Assembly: GCA_002914845.1 (NCBI GenBank)
Contig: JXTC01000221.1
Coordinates: 358,598 to 422,597, forward strand
Length of the DNA stretch: 64,000 bases
Source: Trema orientale
Lineage: Eukaryota; Streptophyta; Magnoliopsida; Rosales; Cannabaceae
Direction: 5' to 3'
The notes under the pieces: generated by a model
Seen by the model: only the letters and a program-made list of their open reading frames with translations
The model's database searches: none
Told to the model about the DNA's origin: nothing
Translations under genes and position numbers: made by a program
In this document: positions 23,389 to 35,700 of the stretch, piece after piece
How positions within the stretch are numbered: the first letter of the stretch is position 1
Layout of the letters: each line of letters starts with the position of its first letter

Positions 23389-26044
23389 GAATATACTGTA
23401 AATCTTACTTAATCTGAAAATTAAAAACATGACAATACGATTCTTAAGATCTAAAAAAAAAAAAAAAGAAAACTATCCCAAAGAAAATAAAAATAGATAC
23501 AAACTGCGAGTCCACGCCCTTTGAAGCATAGCGGGAAATGGAGAGACATGATTAAACGTGCAATCATGTTCATATGTATCCCCAAACCTAATCCCATTAC
23601 TCACTTGACCTCAAACTCATATTGGATAGTGTTTCTGCGGCTGCTTCGATATTTAAAAAAAAAAAAAAAAAACTGACCGTCGATTGTGCTGACTCGACAA
23701 AAGTGGGTTCAATAGGGGAATTCTTCTGTTCACGGCTTTCACTTACCATGAAGGTGACCCACCAATCGGGAAACGTTAAAGGTCTTTGATCAAACCATGG
23801 ACCCCACCTCACCTCACCCTTCGAGGTTGGTACCTTCCGTTTGAATTGTGAAACCCACCTTTTGTTTTGTTGTGTTGTGTTGTGTTGTGGGGTTCGGAAT
23901 TTGAGTTCAAAAGCTTTTTTGAATCCGTCACTTTAGTTGGAGCTTTCCTATTATTGATTAAATTAATCAGTGCCGTGATTGGTGGAACTGGGTGGGTCCC
24001 GTAGAAGACAAAAAATCATTTCTTTTGATTTATGGGAATGATGATTGTTCATTCCAGGTCTCCTGCCAAGATTCTTTTTTGTTTGCTAACTAAGATTAGT
24101 CTACACAAATAACAATTAGATCTTAATAATTAAAAAAAAAAAGCCATTTCAAAAAAAATAAAAAATAAAAAAATAAAACAAATGATAATGTCCAAAAAAA
24201 AAAAAAAAAACTATAAAAAGTTCATTACTTAAAATTTGTGCCTGACATATCTAAACTCTATTATTACTGTATTAGGCTAAACTCCAGTCTTGGGCTTGCG
24301 TTTCTATTTTAAGAGAAAATTAGGTGCGTGATTAATTTTTTAAATTAGTTTAAGTAGATATTCGTGTTTTAAAATTTTTAACTAAATGTATATTCATTTT
24401 AAAACTTCAATTATGAAGTATGTTGTATTTTTATTTTTGTCATTAAGTGAGTTAGACATTTAACTATAAACTTTTGAACTTTATCATATATTGAGTTTTG
24501 GGTTAAAAAATTGTCAAATAGCTAATCAGATGCTCAATCCCAAATGAATGGAAGCAACAAATAAGAGAAATTTACACTCATTATCCTTTTTGTCAATATA
24601 TTTCATAAATACCTGTTTTTATTTATTTCAAAAATACTCATTGTTTAGGTAGATAATTTATATGTAAAATGTGTGTGGTATATATTTACAATGTAACTTT
24701 TTACCTGTGATTTATATTTACATTGTAAATTTAAACTCATGATTTTTAAGTATAATATTTTTTACGAAAAGCGTACTTGTACTATATTTTCTACATGAAT
24801 GGGTATGAAAACAAGAATTTATGAAATGAAATAATAATAAAAAAACTATTTATGAAAATATACTTAAGAAAATCAGTATTTATATACTTTTCCTGACAAT
24901 TAGATTCAATAATAGTATAATACTTAGGGTTTCTTAGTCAAATGGCCGAATTTTTGGTCCAGCATGAGGAATGGACTTTTTTTTTTTCCAACATTGTTAG
25001 AAAATGACCAAATTTATCTAAAAATGTTAAAATATATCAATTTTACAAGAATATATAGGTATCAAAAATCATATACCTCATAAAGTTGATATATTGATAC
25101 AACCATTTATATACTGTATATAAAATTGACTTACGAAAAGATCGCCATTTAGCCAAAAAAGGCAACAAAAAAAAAAAAAGGCTCGTTTTTTAAATAGGGG
25201 AAAAAAAAGGCTATTTCTTAAATCAATGTGAAAAGGGGGTCATTCTTATGAATACTCTAATACTTAGTTTTCTTGCGAGTGTAATGACTTTCGGTAGTTG
25301 TATTTGTTTGTTACGAAATTTAGCACTTTTCGGTAGTGAAAAATACAGTACTGACTTTCAATTTCACTAGCTTTTTGAAGTTGTTATGTAGGTTAATTCC
25401 ATAATCTCGTGAGGAAATTTGATTTATTGTGGTAATTTTTCTGAAAAATTATCCCGGATTTTGAAATTGTTAGAAAAGTCTCGGATTTTAATTAGAAAAA
25501 TACCATCTAAAAACTCTTTTTGAAAAATACCGACAAGTAGTATCTTTCTAAATATTTATTTAAAGTGTTATATTTCTAAATAAAGTTTTAAAAAATTTTA
25601 TTTTTCTAAATCATTTCGGGATTTTAAGCCCATTCGGGATTTTTCAATTTTTGGTACTTTGGGCTTGGAGTTTTGTAAGAAGTCTTAATTTTGTATGCAC
25701 AAAGTGATATTTAGAGCATAAAACAAACCTTGGTACTTTTGATTTAAGCTCATTCAAAAGTGGCAACCAACTAAGTAAAAGATAAAAAAGAAAATAAACT
25801 GATAGAGCCAGTATATATCTGCTGTTTTTTCAGACACAAACTAAAAAAAATAACAAAAAGTTACACCTTACAAAATTGGTTATTACTCTAAAGGAAAATG
25901 ACATCACTATGAGCATTTGGGCTCAAAATGACTTTTTATGACTCATGTTTTAAGTAGTTTATTAGAACTAGTCAGATATTTTATGAACTCGATTTTTTGA
26001 ACTTTTATGAATCATCATAAGAGTTTTGAAGGTACAAAAAAGAA
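23389..26044. other. Intergenic DNA with low-complexity tracts
   Basis: Includes a TGTTG pentanucleotide run at about 23868-23887, A-tracts at 23449-23466, 23655-23671 and 24195-24211, and a diverged stretch at 24560-24890 that shares the word TTTACATTGTAAAT with the foldback at 38727-39134. 25440-25620 repeats short CTAAAT/TTTTT words. No gene recognised. Confidence 0.45.
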
Positions 26045-26222
26045 TAATGCTATGGGGCACCAGTGGTGCTAAGCACTACAATGATGCGTTAGTCTGTCAC
26101 TGGCTAATCATAATTATAATTCAGGTGGAGCCCATGTGGGACCCAGTTTATTAATTAAATCATCCAGTGATAGACAGATGTGTCATTGTGCTGCTAAGCA
26201 ATACTGGTGCCCCATAGCATTA
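26045..26222. mobile_element. MITE, family A, intact foldback copy
   Basis: Perfect 20-bp terminal inverted repeats: TAATGCTATGGGGCACCAGT (26045-26064) and its complement (26203-26222). The arms continue with imperfect pairing, so nearly the whole 178 bp can fold back. The interior, read on the minus strand, matches the tandem unit of the element at 3949-4245 (TGATTTAATTAATAAA, TGGGTCCCACAT, CCACCTGAA). TA at each edge may be the target duplication, but it is also part of the palindrome. No coding capacity. It lies 1.6 kb upstream of the RKD start codon. Confidence 0.88.
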
Positions 26223-27822
26223 CTCTACAAAAAAAGATTAAAAAAAAAAGGTTACAAATTTTTTTACTAGTCCTAAAAAATTCATTATGAAAAAGAGTCA
26301 TTAGAAAGTCATTTCGGCTGCCTAGCCAGGGCCATTTCTTTTTTCCTAAGTGAAGGCCCCAAACTCTAATATCGGGCAAAATTTCTTGGGCTTGCACATT
26401 GGGAAAATCAAGCTCCATATCAGTTTCTAAGTATTGTTTTTTACTTTTAGCAGTTTTCTAAAATTTTTTTCGTCTATAGCAGTTTTTTGTTACAACGTTC
26501 AAAATACACCCCTAATTTTTGTCTATTTGGTTGATGTTTGTTTGCAAAACCTAACCCAATAAGTTAAAAGACTAATCTAAACTAGTCACACTTATATGGT
26601 TGAGTTTAAAAACGAGGCTATTTTTCTAGAAGAAAATTACTAAAACTTCTATATTTGTAAAAATAAAACAAAAACTGCCAAAATCTAAAAGAAAAACTCG
26701 GGAACTGCTATATATGAAGAAAGAACCCCTGCATTTGCTTACAGGCCCAATCCAAACAAAGAAAATGACACTTTTGTAAACAAAATTACACTTATACCAC
26801 TTTTAAGAGTTTATACTCAGGCCCATTTAAGTTTTTATGTAGACATTCTAGAAGCCCGTGCATTAATGGTTTAAACTGCGCCTCCAACCTGAAATAGGGA
26901 AAGGAGACCACGTGTCAGTCACGTAATTGGGCCATTTTCAGGTAAAGACGGCTCCCTCTAGTAATTGGTGATCTTAACTCCCTAAGTAATCACGTACGTA
27001 CTCATTAAATCCTGCATGCCATATTAAATGAAATGATAAAGATGGAATGTGAAATCATTCTTATCATAATCTCGATTAACTCCTCATTATGTGAATTGAT
27101 TCATTTAACCTCGTTAATCGTTCTGTAACTCACTCTCATTTAATTCCCTCTTTTGGTATTTGCATATATATTCTCACGTTTCACAGTTCACACTGTATAT
27201 TTTTATGTATGATAATAAATGTAAATCTTCAATATTCAGGGGAAATTCAAGGAAATCATAATTTAGAAAATAGTAGTACTATTACAACTACTAACTCTAA
27301 TCAAGTTCTTTTTTTTTCCCCTTAATATCATTTATAAGAAAATACATTATATCAATCACAAAATAATGTTAATTACCAAATTAGTTGATTGAAAAAAAAA
27401 AGGATTAGAATTGGTACTCGCAGTATTATTCTTCGTGTCGTTTATTTATTTATTTGTTTTCAACATTTATTCATAGTTAGAAAGGGAATGCAAGTTCATG
27501 GATTGTAATTTTCAATAGACTTTGTATTAATAATTAGAAACATTTAATGCAAATACTAAGCCCCTATTTTTGATTGGCAATCGTTATATATAACCAATTA
27601 CATACATTAGAGCATTTATTAAGTAAATAATTACACACACATTGTAACCCCCAAATATGGGTACGTACACGAATATCTAATCCATAAAATCTCTTCTCCA
27701 ATTCCCAATTTGCATATTACGGTATTACCCTCCTCTATTTTCTGTTTACTTTATTAACTTTTCCAATACTTTCCCTCTTTGATCAGTAGTCACTCTCTTT
27801 CGATCATTCCCAATTTTGTGAA
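26223..27822. other. Upstream region of the RKD gene
   Basis: AT-rich with no gene-like frame. A TATA-like sequence TTATATATAACC lies at about 27584-27595, and a pyrimidine-rich leader precedes the start codon at 27823. The ACGT-containing words CCACGTGTC (about 26908) and TCACGTACGTAC (about 26990) are possible distal elements. Confidence 0.4.
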
Positions 27823-28076
27823 ATGGAGTACTCTGCTCAACTTATCGTTCCGAAGATTGAAAACCCACTTGGATTTGACTGGCTTTTCCATGAAAACCCA
27901 TCTGAAAAGTAAGTTAATCATATTCAACCTTTGCTAAAATATTGCTTTTCTTTTATATTGTCATGTGGGCTTTGCTTTAAGCCTTTTACGTTTCTTAAAG
28001 ACCCATTTGTGTTATTTCCTTTTACATATACTACTGTTCAAGATTTTGTTCGAGATGGGCATAAATAAATCTTTCA

Positions 28077-28122
<46 letters not shown>

Positions 28123-29283
28123 GTAATGTTTATCTTTTCTAGTACTTGATTATTGGATTTTTCTTTTCAGTACTCGAACTCTTTTGGGTTTTTTTTTTTT
28201 TTTTTTTTTTTTTGCAGCTTACTACCAGATTTTCCACCAGTTCAGACATTTTTTGAGCCCAATTATCCACTGCCATTTTCATACCTTTACGACCAACTTC
28301 CTAGCATTGACTTCCAAAATTTTGAAGACATTGATGGTGGGTTTTTCTTTGACAATGCTTTTTCATATTGTGAAGACCCCATGGTTGATGAAAAGCCTAA
28401 GACCAATTTGGTCACTTCTTTTAGTCACAACAATAAAAACTTGACAAGTGATCAAATTGGGTTCGAAGTTTCGAGGTTGATTGAAAGCGAAATATTTGGA
28501 AGTTCGGAGAAGAATGAAGAGGAAACAAGGTCATGTGGTAGAAGGAAAAAGAAAGTTGTTGAGCTTGAATTGGATGATATACAAAAGTACTTTGATGTAC
28601 CAATCAAAGAAGCGGCTAAGGGTTTAAGAGTGGGAGTGACGAGATTAAAGAAGAGGTGCAGAGAACTTAACATAATGAGGTGGCCTCACAGGAAGCTTAA
28701 GAGCTTGAAATATCTCTTAAACAATGTCAAGGTTCGTAAACAATGTCAAAGAGTCAAAGTATCCAATAGAAAACTTGGCATATATATATATATACACACA
28801 CGCTTGGTTAAAAAATTAAGGCTATCTTTTTACTTATCCTTAATGGATGATAATGGGACTGAAAATGAGAATAAGGGAATTATTTCCCTTTCCTATTCAT
28901 TCATGTATTTGTTTACATATTTAGGAAACATATTTTGGTGAACTCCTCGAGTACTTAGTTTAATATTTGGGAAGGAACTCAAGTTATGATTCCTTCTCAT
29001 ACCTATTTAAACACTTTTCCTTTACGACAATCTTATGCATGCATGCGATAATTGTTATAGATATTGTTTTCTTTTTTAAGTAAGTAGTCTAATATTAATT
29101 GGACTTTGGAAAATGCAGAAAATGGGTTTGAATAGTAATGAGATAATGATGTTGGAAGAGCAACAAAGGCTTCTAGAGGTGGCACCTGATATGGACCTGA
29201 CTGAGAGAGCCAAAAAGCTGAGGCAGGCTTGTTTTAAAGCTAACTACAAGAGTAAGAGGTCTCTAGAAGCAGCTCGTGCTTGA
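27823..29283 (+). CDS. RKD4: RWP-RK domain transcription factor (RKD type), 3 exons
   Basis: Exons 27823-27908, 28218-28731 and 29119-29283 give 254 residues. An acidic, Phe/Asp-rich N-terminal half (possible activation region) is followed by a basic patch GRRKKK and the RWP-RK domain at about 142-196: LDDIQKYFDVPIKEAAKGL, VTRLKKRCRELNIMRWPHRK (the signature RWPHRK is residues 183-188), then LKSLKYLL. The last exon adds a short Glu/Leu/Lys-rich C-terminus. RKDs are small nuclear DNA-binding proteins of egg-cell and early-embryo programmes. Size, and neighbours TAP46 and PCC1, point to the RKD4/GROUNDED type by recalled synteny. Exon 2 follows a run of 25 T. An alternative acceptor at 28169-28170 would shift frame and stop early. 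Without the last splice, the frame runs on to 28941. Confidence 0.94.
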
Positions 29284-30010
29284 CTTCATTGCTTCAATTT
29301 TCTATTAGCTAGGATCAGATTGTTGAAACCAAACAGGAGACAATTAATCTTCTTATAGACTATATGCAGGTGTTCTTGTATGCATGAATCATAAATAGTA
29401 CAAAGTCCAGATTCTTAAATAGATAGAGATTTTAAGCAGTTTTACCCTGTAATTGTTTTTTGATGCCAAGTTAATGAGATAGTTTTTAGATACTTTATTC
29501 GCTCTTATTTGGATTATTTAATGTTCTAAAGTCCTTTTCTTCCTTGTGAGTCACATGCTTCTGCCTAATGAAATTTACTACACTCTCTGAAAACTGTTCA
29601 GCTGCCAATTAGCAGGTGTTGGTTTATTTTGACTAGATATACCAAAAATATAAAAATAAAAAACACTCAATATTTATGATCTTATCCTTACATAACATAT
29701 ATATATATATTTGTCAATTATCATGAAGAGACTGAAGTAGTTGGTTCTATAAATCTTGTACAGTCCATATATAGGACTGGAACAATAATTTGGTGGAACC
29801 CATTACATAATTAATAGTGGTTGATCATGAAGTGACAACATATGCAAATTAACTTTAAAGATGATCACTAATATTAGAATTAATAATTTCCAGCTATACA
29901 AAATTATATATATATATATATATATAGAAAAAAAATGTTCGACTAGTGGAAAGTAGAACGCCAGAAGTCAATGACAGCACGATCAAGTAGATCGACAGGG
30001 ACATTCTACA
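29284..30010. other. Intergenic DNA between convergent RKD and DUF688 genes
   Basis: 3' UTRs plus (TA)n tracts at about 29697-29711 and 29907-29926. Nothing else recognised. Confidence 0.5.
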
Positions 30011-31506
30011 TTATTTTGAGCCCATTTTTCTTTGTTTTTCTTGCTTGCGTCTCCATGGGACCACCTGCTTAAAGCTTTCATAAATGCTTGCCTGCACTTC
30101 CGATATATAAAGATAGATTAATAACATGTACATATATAGATCGAAAATTTATAAATAATAGCTGCTATACTGTGCTATGTACATGCATTTTTATAGATGA
30201 ATTAATGTACAAAGAGAGATAATGACAAACAGAGCCAACTATAGTATAGAAACCGCTAGTCGTACTATTAAGAAAATAATTACTAATTAATTCATACTTT
30301 AAAACAAAAAACAATAATTTGTTTCACCGGCCGCTTTTCTTTTGCAGAAAAGTCCAATAGTTAGGCAAATTAAAGTGATTATAAATGCAGCAGAACATGT
30401 GTATTATTATTATAGTGCATAACATGTGATCTTTTGGAATTCAATTACGAGGGGAGTTATATAATAATATCATATAATATTAGTACTAATAATATATTGT
30501 ATATATAACTGTGTGTACCTAAAGTACGTATATATGTCCATGCAATAATGTTGATTGAATCTGTCCGTTTATTCTGAAGTGGTAACCAAGTATCAGATCC
30601 ATTATATGATTCGAAGTATTATTTTGAAGCAAATATGAACGAAATAATAATAATTTTATTTCCCCCCTCCAAGTTTTCTTGTTCTTTTGCCATATAGTAA
30701 TACTAAAGAAAAATTAAAACAGAGGTCTTGAGTTTGACTAATTAAAATCAAAACTAACTATAGTGAAAAATTCACTATGTCACAATCAATACAATTTATA
30801 TGTACGTATATAATATCAAAATTGAGAAAATAGAACTGATTAAAGCTTAATAAGACCAGTCTAGAAGTATAGTTAGTGTGTCGCTAATTTTGATCATACT
30901 TACCAACAAATGTGACTTTGTGTTAGAGAGACTCAAAAGGCTTCCTCTCCTTCTAACCCTAGTAATCTTCACATTTCCATGATCAAGATCAAGATCATGA
31001 TCATCATGACCAGAACTAGTAGCAGCAGTACCATTAACCGAAGATGAAATGTCGAAACTAGCCCCGAGAACTGCCTTATTATTATTCTTCCGGAAACTCC
31101 CCCACCTCGTGGACCCAAAATAGCCGACTCTCTCTCTGGTCAACCTCCTACTGCCCTCGGCAGCTGGGCTTCTAAAAGAGAACGTAAACGACAAGGACCG
31201 GCCCACCTCAGGCCCATACAAGACCGTCGTCGGCGAGGGCATGTTGGTAAATTTGACCTCGGTCAACAACCTCGGAGGCAGTCCTAACGACCTCACCGTA
31301 GTGCTAGTTTCATCGTCATCGGGTTCGGTTGTGAGCTGCCTAGGCTTGCCTGGCGCTTCTTCCCACAGGAACGGAACCGAGGCTGAGGCTCGGTGCGGCG
31401 GGGAGGCCGAACCTGGCTGCTCCCGGAGTTGGTTCGGGAGTGAGAACAGAGAGAGCTTTGGTATGGTGATTGGCTCCATCTCTGCAGCTGGCTCAGACTG
31501 ACCCAT
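30011..31506 (-). CDS. DUF688-type plant protein, 2 exons
   Basis: Exon 1 31506-30904 and exon 2 30091-30011 join in phase 0 to 227 residues. The N-terminal part has the family hallmark SVPFLWEEAPGKPR (about 43-56), in a Ser/Pro-rich, probably disordered protein. Other visible blocks are LGLPPRLLTE, a Ser/Arg-rich middle, TRVRRRGSLLSLS and, in the last exon, ASIYESFKQVVPWRRKQ, a tail seen in these proteins. No signal peptide or membrane segment. Function is unknown. Exon 1 is clearly richer in G+C than the surrounding DNA. The 812-bp intron is AT-rich. From memory, At5g53030, next to RKD4 in Arabidopsis, is the corresponding gene. A TATA-like CTATAAAAA on the minus strand lies about 80 bp before the start codon. 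Confidence 0.87.
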
Positions 31507-31584
31507 TTTTTCTCTCTTTTTTTTTTTTCCAAAACAAAAAAAATATATAAAACTTTGAGCAGTTGGGGGAGGTGGGTGTGGAGG

Positions 31585-31593
31585 TTTTTATAG
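31585..31593 (-). promoter_or_regulatory. TATA-like box of the DUF688 gene
   Basis: CTATAAAAA on the minus strand, about 80 bp upstream of the ATG at 31504-31506. GA-rich runs lie on the plus strand around it (31592-31632). Confidence 0.5.
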
Positions 31594-31594
31594 A

Positions 31595-32604
31595 GAGAGA
31601 AATGGGTTTAAGTTTTTAGAGAGAGAGAGCTGGACAGTGAGGAGTGGGTGGTGGTGAATGTGAATTGTAACCAGTGAGAGAGAGAGAGAGTAATAACAAA
31701 CGCTCCTGGCGCTTCTTCTTCACGAGAATATAGCCCGTCTTTTTCTTTTGGTTGGGTTTAGTCAAGTAAAGTTACGAAAATGCCCATATGGGGTCCATAA
31801 AAGACAGGTTGCTCATTTTGATTGGATGATACCGAGCTAACGACCATCAACGGTCACTGGTTGAGTGGGGCCCGTTTGAAAAGTCAGACGGGCGGTTAGG
31901 TTCAGATTCATATATGGTGCCTACAATGTGCCAAATTACAACAAAAAGCATGAAATTTGTTGGATTAAAATTTATTTTATATATTTGCCTGATTGCCTCA
32001 TTTTGGTACTAATATTCAGTTTGCTTCATTTAAATTAGCAGCGAAAATATACATATATGGTTCCCCTTTTTTTCCCTATTCACAAACATTTTTTTTAACC
32101 GTTAAATTATTATTCAACGGCTATCATAATTTAAATAGTTAAAAAAAATTAAATAAATATTTATTATTTAATATTTTTCTTATATATAATTAATTTTAAT
32201 TGGGCAAAGCAATCTATAAATTGATTTTAAAAAAAAACTACTGAATTCGTGCTCATATATTATATATATATATTACACCTATTTGTTGGGGAGTGTTAGT
32301 GTCTTTCATGTGTTATTACAAACTAATAAAGTGTAAACACAAACTGAGTAAGTGTTAAAAACTTTGTCAAGATTGAGAATGAATTTCGTGACAAAAGTTG
32401 TATAGCCACCTCAGTACGGCGGTGAAAAGTCATGGCATAATATTGTGGTTGCAGCCATTTTAGAATAGAGACATGTTAAATTCTTCAATCTTATGAACCT
32501 TATACTTTAATATTATACTTTAATTTTCTGATGTGTTTTTGGAGAAAAGTATACAAATATGTCACCATTCTAAGAGAATAAAAAAAAATATTTTCCAAGT
32601 ATGT
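31595..32604. other. Upstream region of the DUF688 gene and intergenic DNA
   Basis: GA-rich microsatellite at about 31676-31692. G+C content stays fairly high to about 31900, then AT-rich DNA. No gene recognised. Confidence 0.4.
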
Positions 32605-32615
32605 TCTTTGATCAA

Positions 32616-32754
32616 TATTTTTTTTAAGTGAGCTTAACTAATGACCTTCACTTATTATAAAGAAATAAAAATAATTTGTGCATTCTAGTAGTCAAACACC
32701 CAATCTAGTACCAAATTCTAACTTCATCCACCAACTGAGCTAGCTCTAGCGAGG
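32616..32754 (-). mobile_element. SINE-like element, copy 2, with 11-bp target duplication
   Basis: Flanked by perfect 11-bp direct repeats TCTTTGATCAA (32605-32615 and 32755-32765). On the minus strand the body starts CCTCGCTAGAGC and contains TAGCTCAGTTGG, an exact match to the polymerase III box A pattern. A weakened box B (GTGTTTGACTAC) follows about 35 nt later, then a T-rich body with AAGGTCATTAGTTAAGC and an A-rich 3' end next to the repeat. That is the architecture of a tRNA-derived SINE mobilised by LINE machinery. The body is shared with 12404-12528. Confidence 0.85.
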
Positions 32755-32765
32755 TCTTTGATCAA

Positions 32766-35700
32766 ACTTGATAAAACAAAAGACATTAAAATTTCATTGG
32801 TCGTAGAGATAAGTAATGAATACCGAATAAGACATTTAAATTGTCATTAGATTCCATGTTACAAAACTCTTATTCGGAGCGCTTTGGATATTGCCGAAGA
32901 CTTTCTTTTTTCCCAGAAAATTTAGTTAAATTTTCTTTGGAACTTTTTTATCTTTTAAAATCTATTAAATACTCTAGCGTCATATTAAATTTACCTTCTA
33001 ATTTTCTCAAAAAAGTTCCTCACTTTTTTTTTTTAGAATCCAAAAAAAATTGAAATTTCTTAATTTTTTTTTCTCACTAAATCTTTGTTCCAAACAGAGC
33101 CACAGTCATTGAAAAATGTATATCAACAAAAGATATTAGGTATATATATAGCTAGATACAACAGTTGCATCTGTCTATTTCAGCTTCCTAGCTAGCTTAA
33201 ACACTGATAAATTATGTTAGGTTGGTTTTCTTTTCTGACCCTTTTGGATTAGCTACTTGAAGGGTTTAAAAAAAAAAAAAAAAAAAAAACAGTTCTTTTC
33301 CCACCGACATTTCCTACAGTTGCAAAGATTTTAGAAATGACCCAGTAAAATAGTGCTAATGTATATATAGTGTAACATGCCCCCTGCCCCTTGGGAGGCA
33401 ACTTCAATTTGTAAGGACAGTTCTGGTACTACAATTGTCCTAATGTAATTTCTTCAATTAATTTTTCAGGGAGTAAAAATACCCAATTGTCAGTCTCAAA
33501 ATCTATTCAGTAACAAACACTAGTTGGCAAAATTAAGAGTTAGATGGGCTGTAAAGACATTCTTGAAGAGTTTTTAGCCCACCTGATCACAATGATTATG
33601 TCCCTTTGTTAATATATTTTTTATTTTCATTTTTTTTTCTTGTGCTATAAATGATTCATGTCCCCTTGATTACCTTTATTAACTAATTTGATGTTTTATT
33701 TATAGTTCATTAGACTGTGTCTTAAATTCCATCCATGAAACATGAAGAATAATGCGTTGTGTATATAATGGACTTGCTTTTTTTATCTCCCCCAGCAAAA
33801 AGAAGATAATCCAAAAGTTTCCTACTCGGAAAAGCCTAGCCATGCTATAGCATTATACTAGACATGTGCCCTTTTTCTTCTGTCTTCAATAATATTTTTC
33901 TTATACACGTGGTGTTTAGAACGTGTAGCACTAACATTAATCACTAACAGATGAATATTAAAAAAATATATATATATATATATATGTATATTTATATTTT
34001 TCTTAATGTTTCTATTAATTCTATCTTAATTTATTGTTTTGGTGCTTTGGAAAAAGTTTTGTCCACGTAAAAAGGCTATGTGACAGAGGAAATCATCTGG
34101 CTCTAATGGGCCACTTGTTTGTGTCTAGAAACATTAGAGCGATCATCATCAGTCTCATAAAGTGACAAATAAATGATGATCATGATTGATGAAAATTATT
34201 AGTTATTTAGAGAAACGTACGTGGTAATGGTATGCATGCTGATGACAGATTACAACAAAGAACACAAAAATATAATATGCATTTTTTTTTTTTGGGAATA
34301 TTCTGCATACATGGAAACTCAGAGTTAAAAGGTCTTAGAATATTCAACTCTGAACCTTTTAATTGAAAGAGAGCCCAACACAACCACCTATGACAGGAAA
34401 ATGTAGCAGAAAGAGGGACACTTGAAGATTAGCCATTCATAACATATCTACCAGCCATTACTAACCTCATCTATCTAAATATATAAGCTCTCGTGTGTGT
34501 GTGTGTATATTTGCCGTTTCTTCTATACCAGATATTAATGATGTTGAAGTCTTCTTCCTCAAAGAAAAATTAATGTCTGACCACTTGAACTACCATTTTG
34601 TCTTCAGAATTTACTACAAAAAAACAAAACCAGAAGCATGTCACACCTTGAATTTTCCACACCCTTTTGGTTTTTACCATAAACTATTTAGGTCTGGCAT
34701 TATCTGAATTGAGCCCTGATATCTACTAGCTTTATCTTTTGATGCTTATGACTATAATATTTACTAACTGAGAAACTAACGCATATATATAGTTTTCTCA
34801 TCATTCTTTTTACTACATTTTTAATATTTTACTGGGAAAGAGGAAAAAAAAGTAGGGCTAGCTAAAAGATATATAAATTATACAATAAAAACATATTGAT
34901 CAACACATGCTTCTAGTTCTCATTTTTATAGGAGTGGAAATATTGTCAAAAAGACACACATTACAGACAAATTATCAAAGTGCACAAGTTATTTTATGCA
35001 CAAAAACAATGATGTTTCTTTCCACGGCCCCCCACTTCAAAAAATATTTTTGCCCTTGAAAAAAATTATATTCCCTTTCCGACAATAAAACTTTAAATAT
35101 TTTCCTTAAATGATAATATATAAAGGGACCAGTTTTTGCTGACCACCATATAATGAATAATTGTTCTAAATAAAGGTACTGCAACCAAGAGCAAATATCA
35201 TATACTTAAAATAAGAAATGAATTAAACATTTTTTACGAAATAAAAGAAAATTGACTGGTCGATATTAATTTTCTTTCCATCTGAAAGGACAGCAACTAA
35301 TCTTGCATTGAGATTGAGATGAGACCAGTGAGACCAGTTCATTAATGCAGACAATTACTTTATTTTATATTCTATAATAAATGATGACAAATTTGACATG
35401 TAACCAAATTGACGGATGCTAATAAATACATCCCGACATTAGATTTGATAATGATAACTGGTGAGGATAATCATCAGTTTTATATCTATATTTTTGTTCC
35501 CTGATTTTATCTTCCTAGTTATTTTAAGCGACCTATTTTTAATTTGTAATGTGAAGTGTTTAAGAAAAGAAAAATGTTGCTTTTTGAATTGGAAAAATAA
35601 TGTTTTTTTTTTTGAGTAAATAAAAATATATATATTTTTTTGAAAAACCAATACAGTACGCTGTTTATATATTTGCATCAGAGATTGACATCTCGTATAT

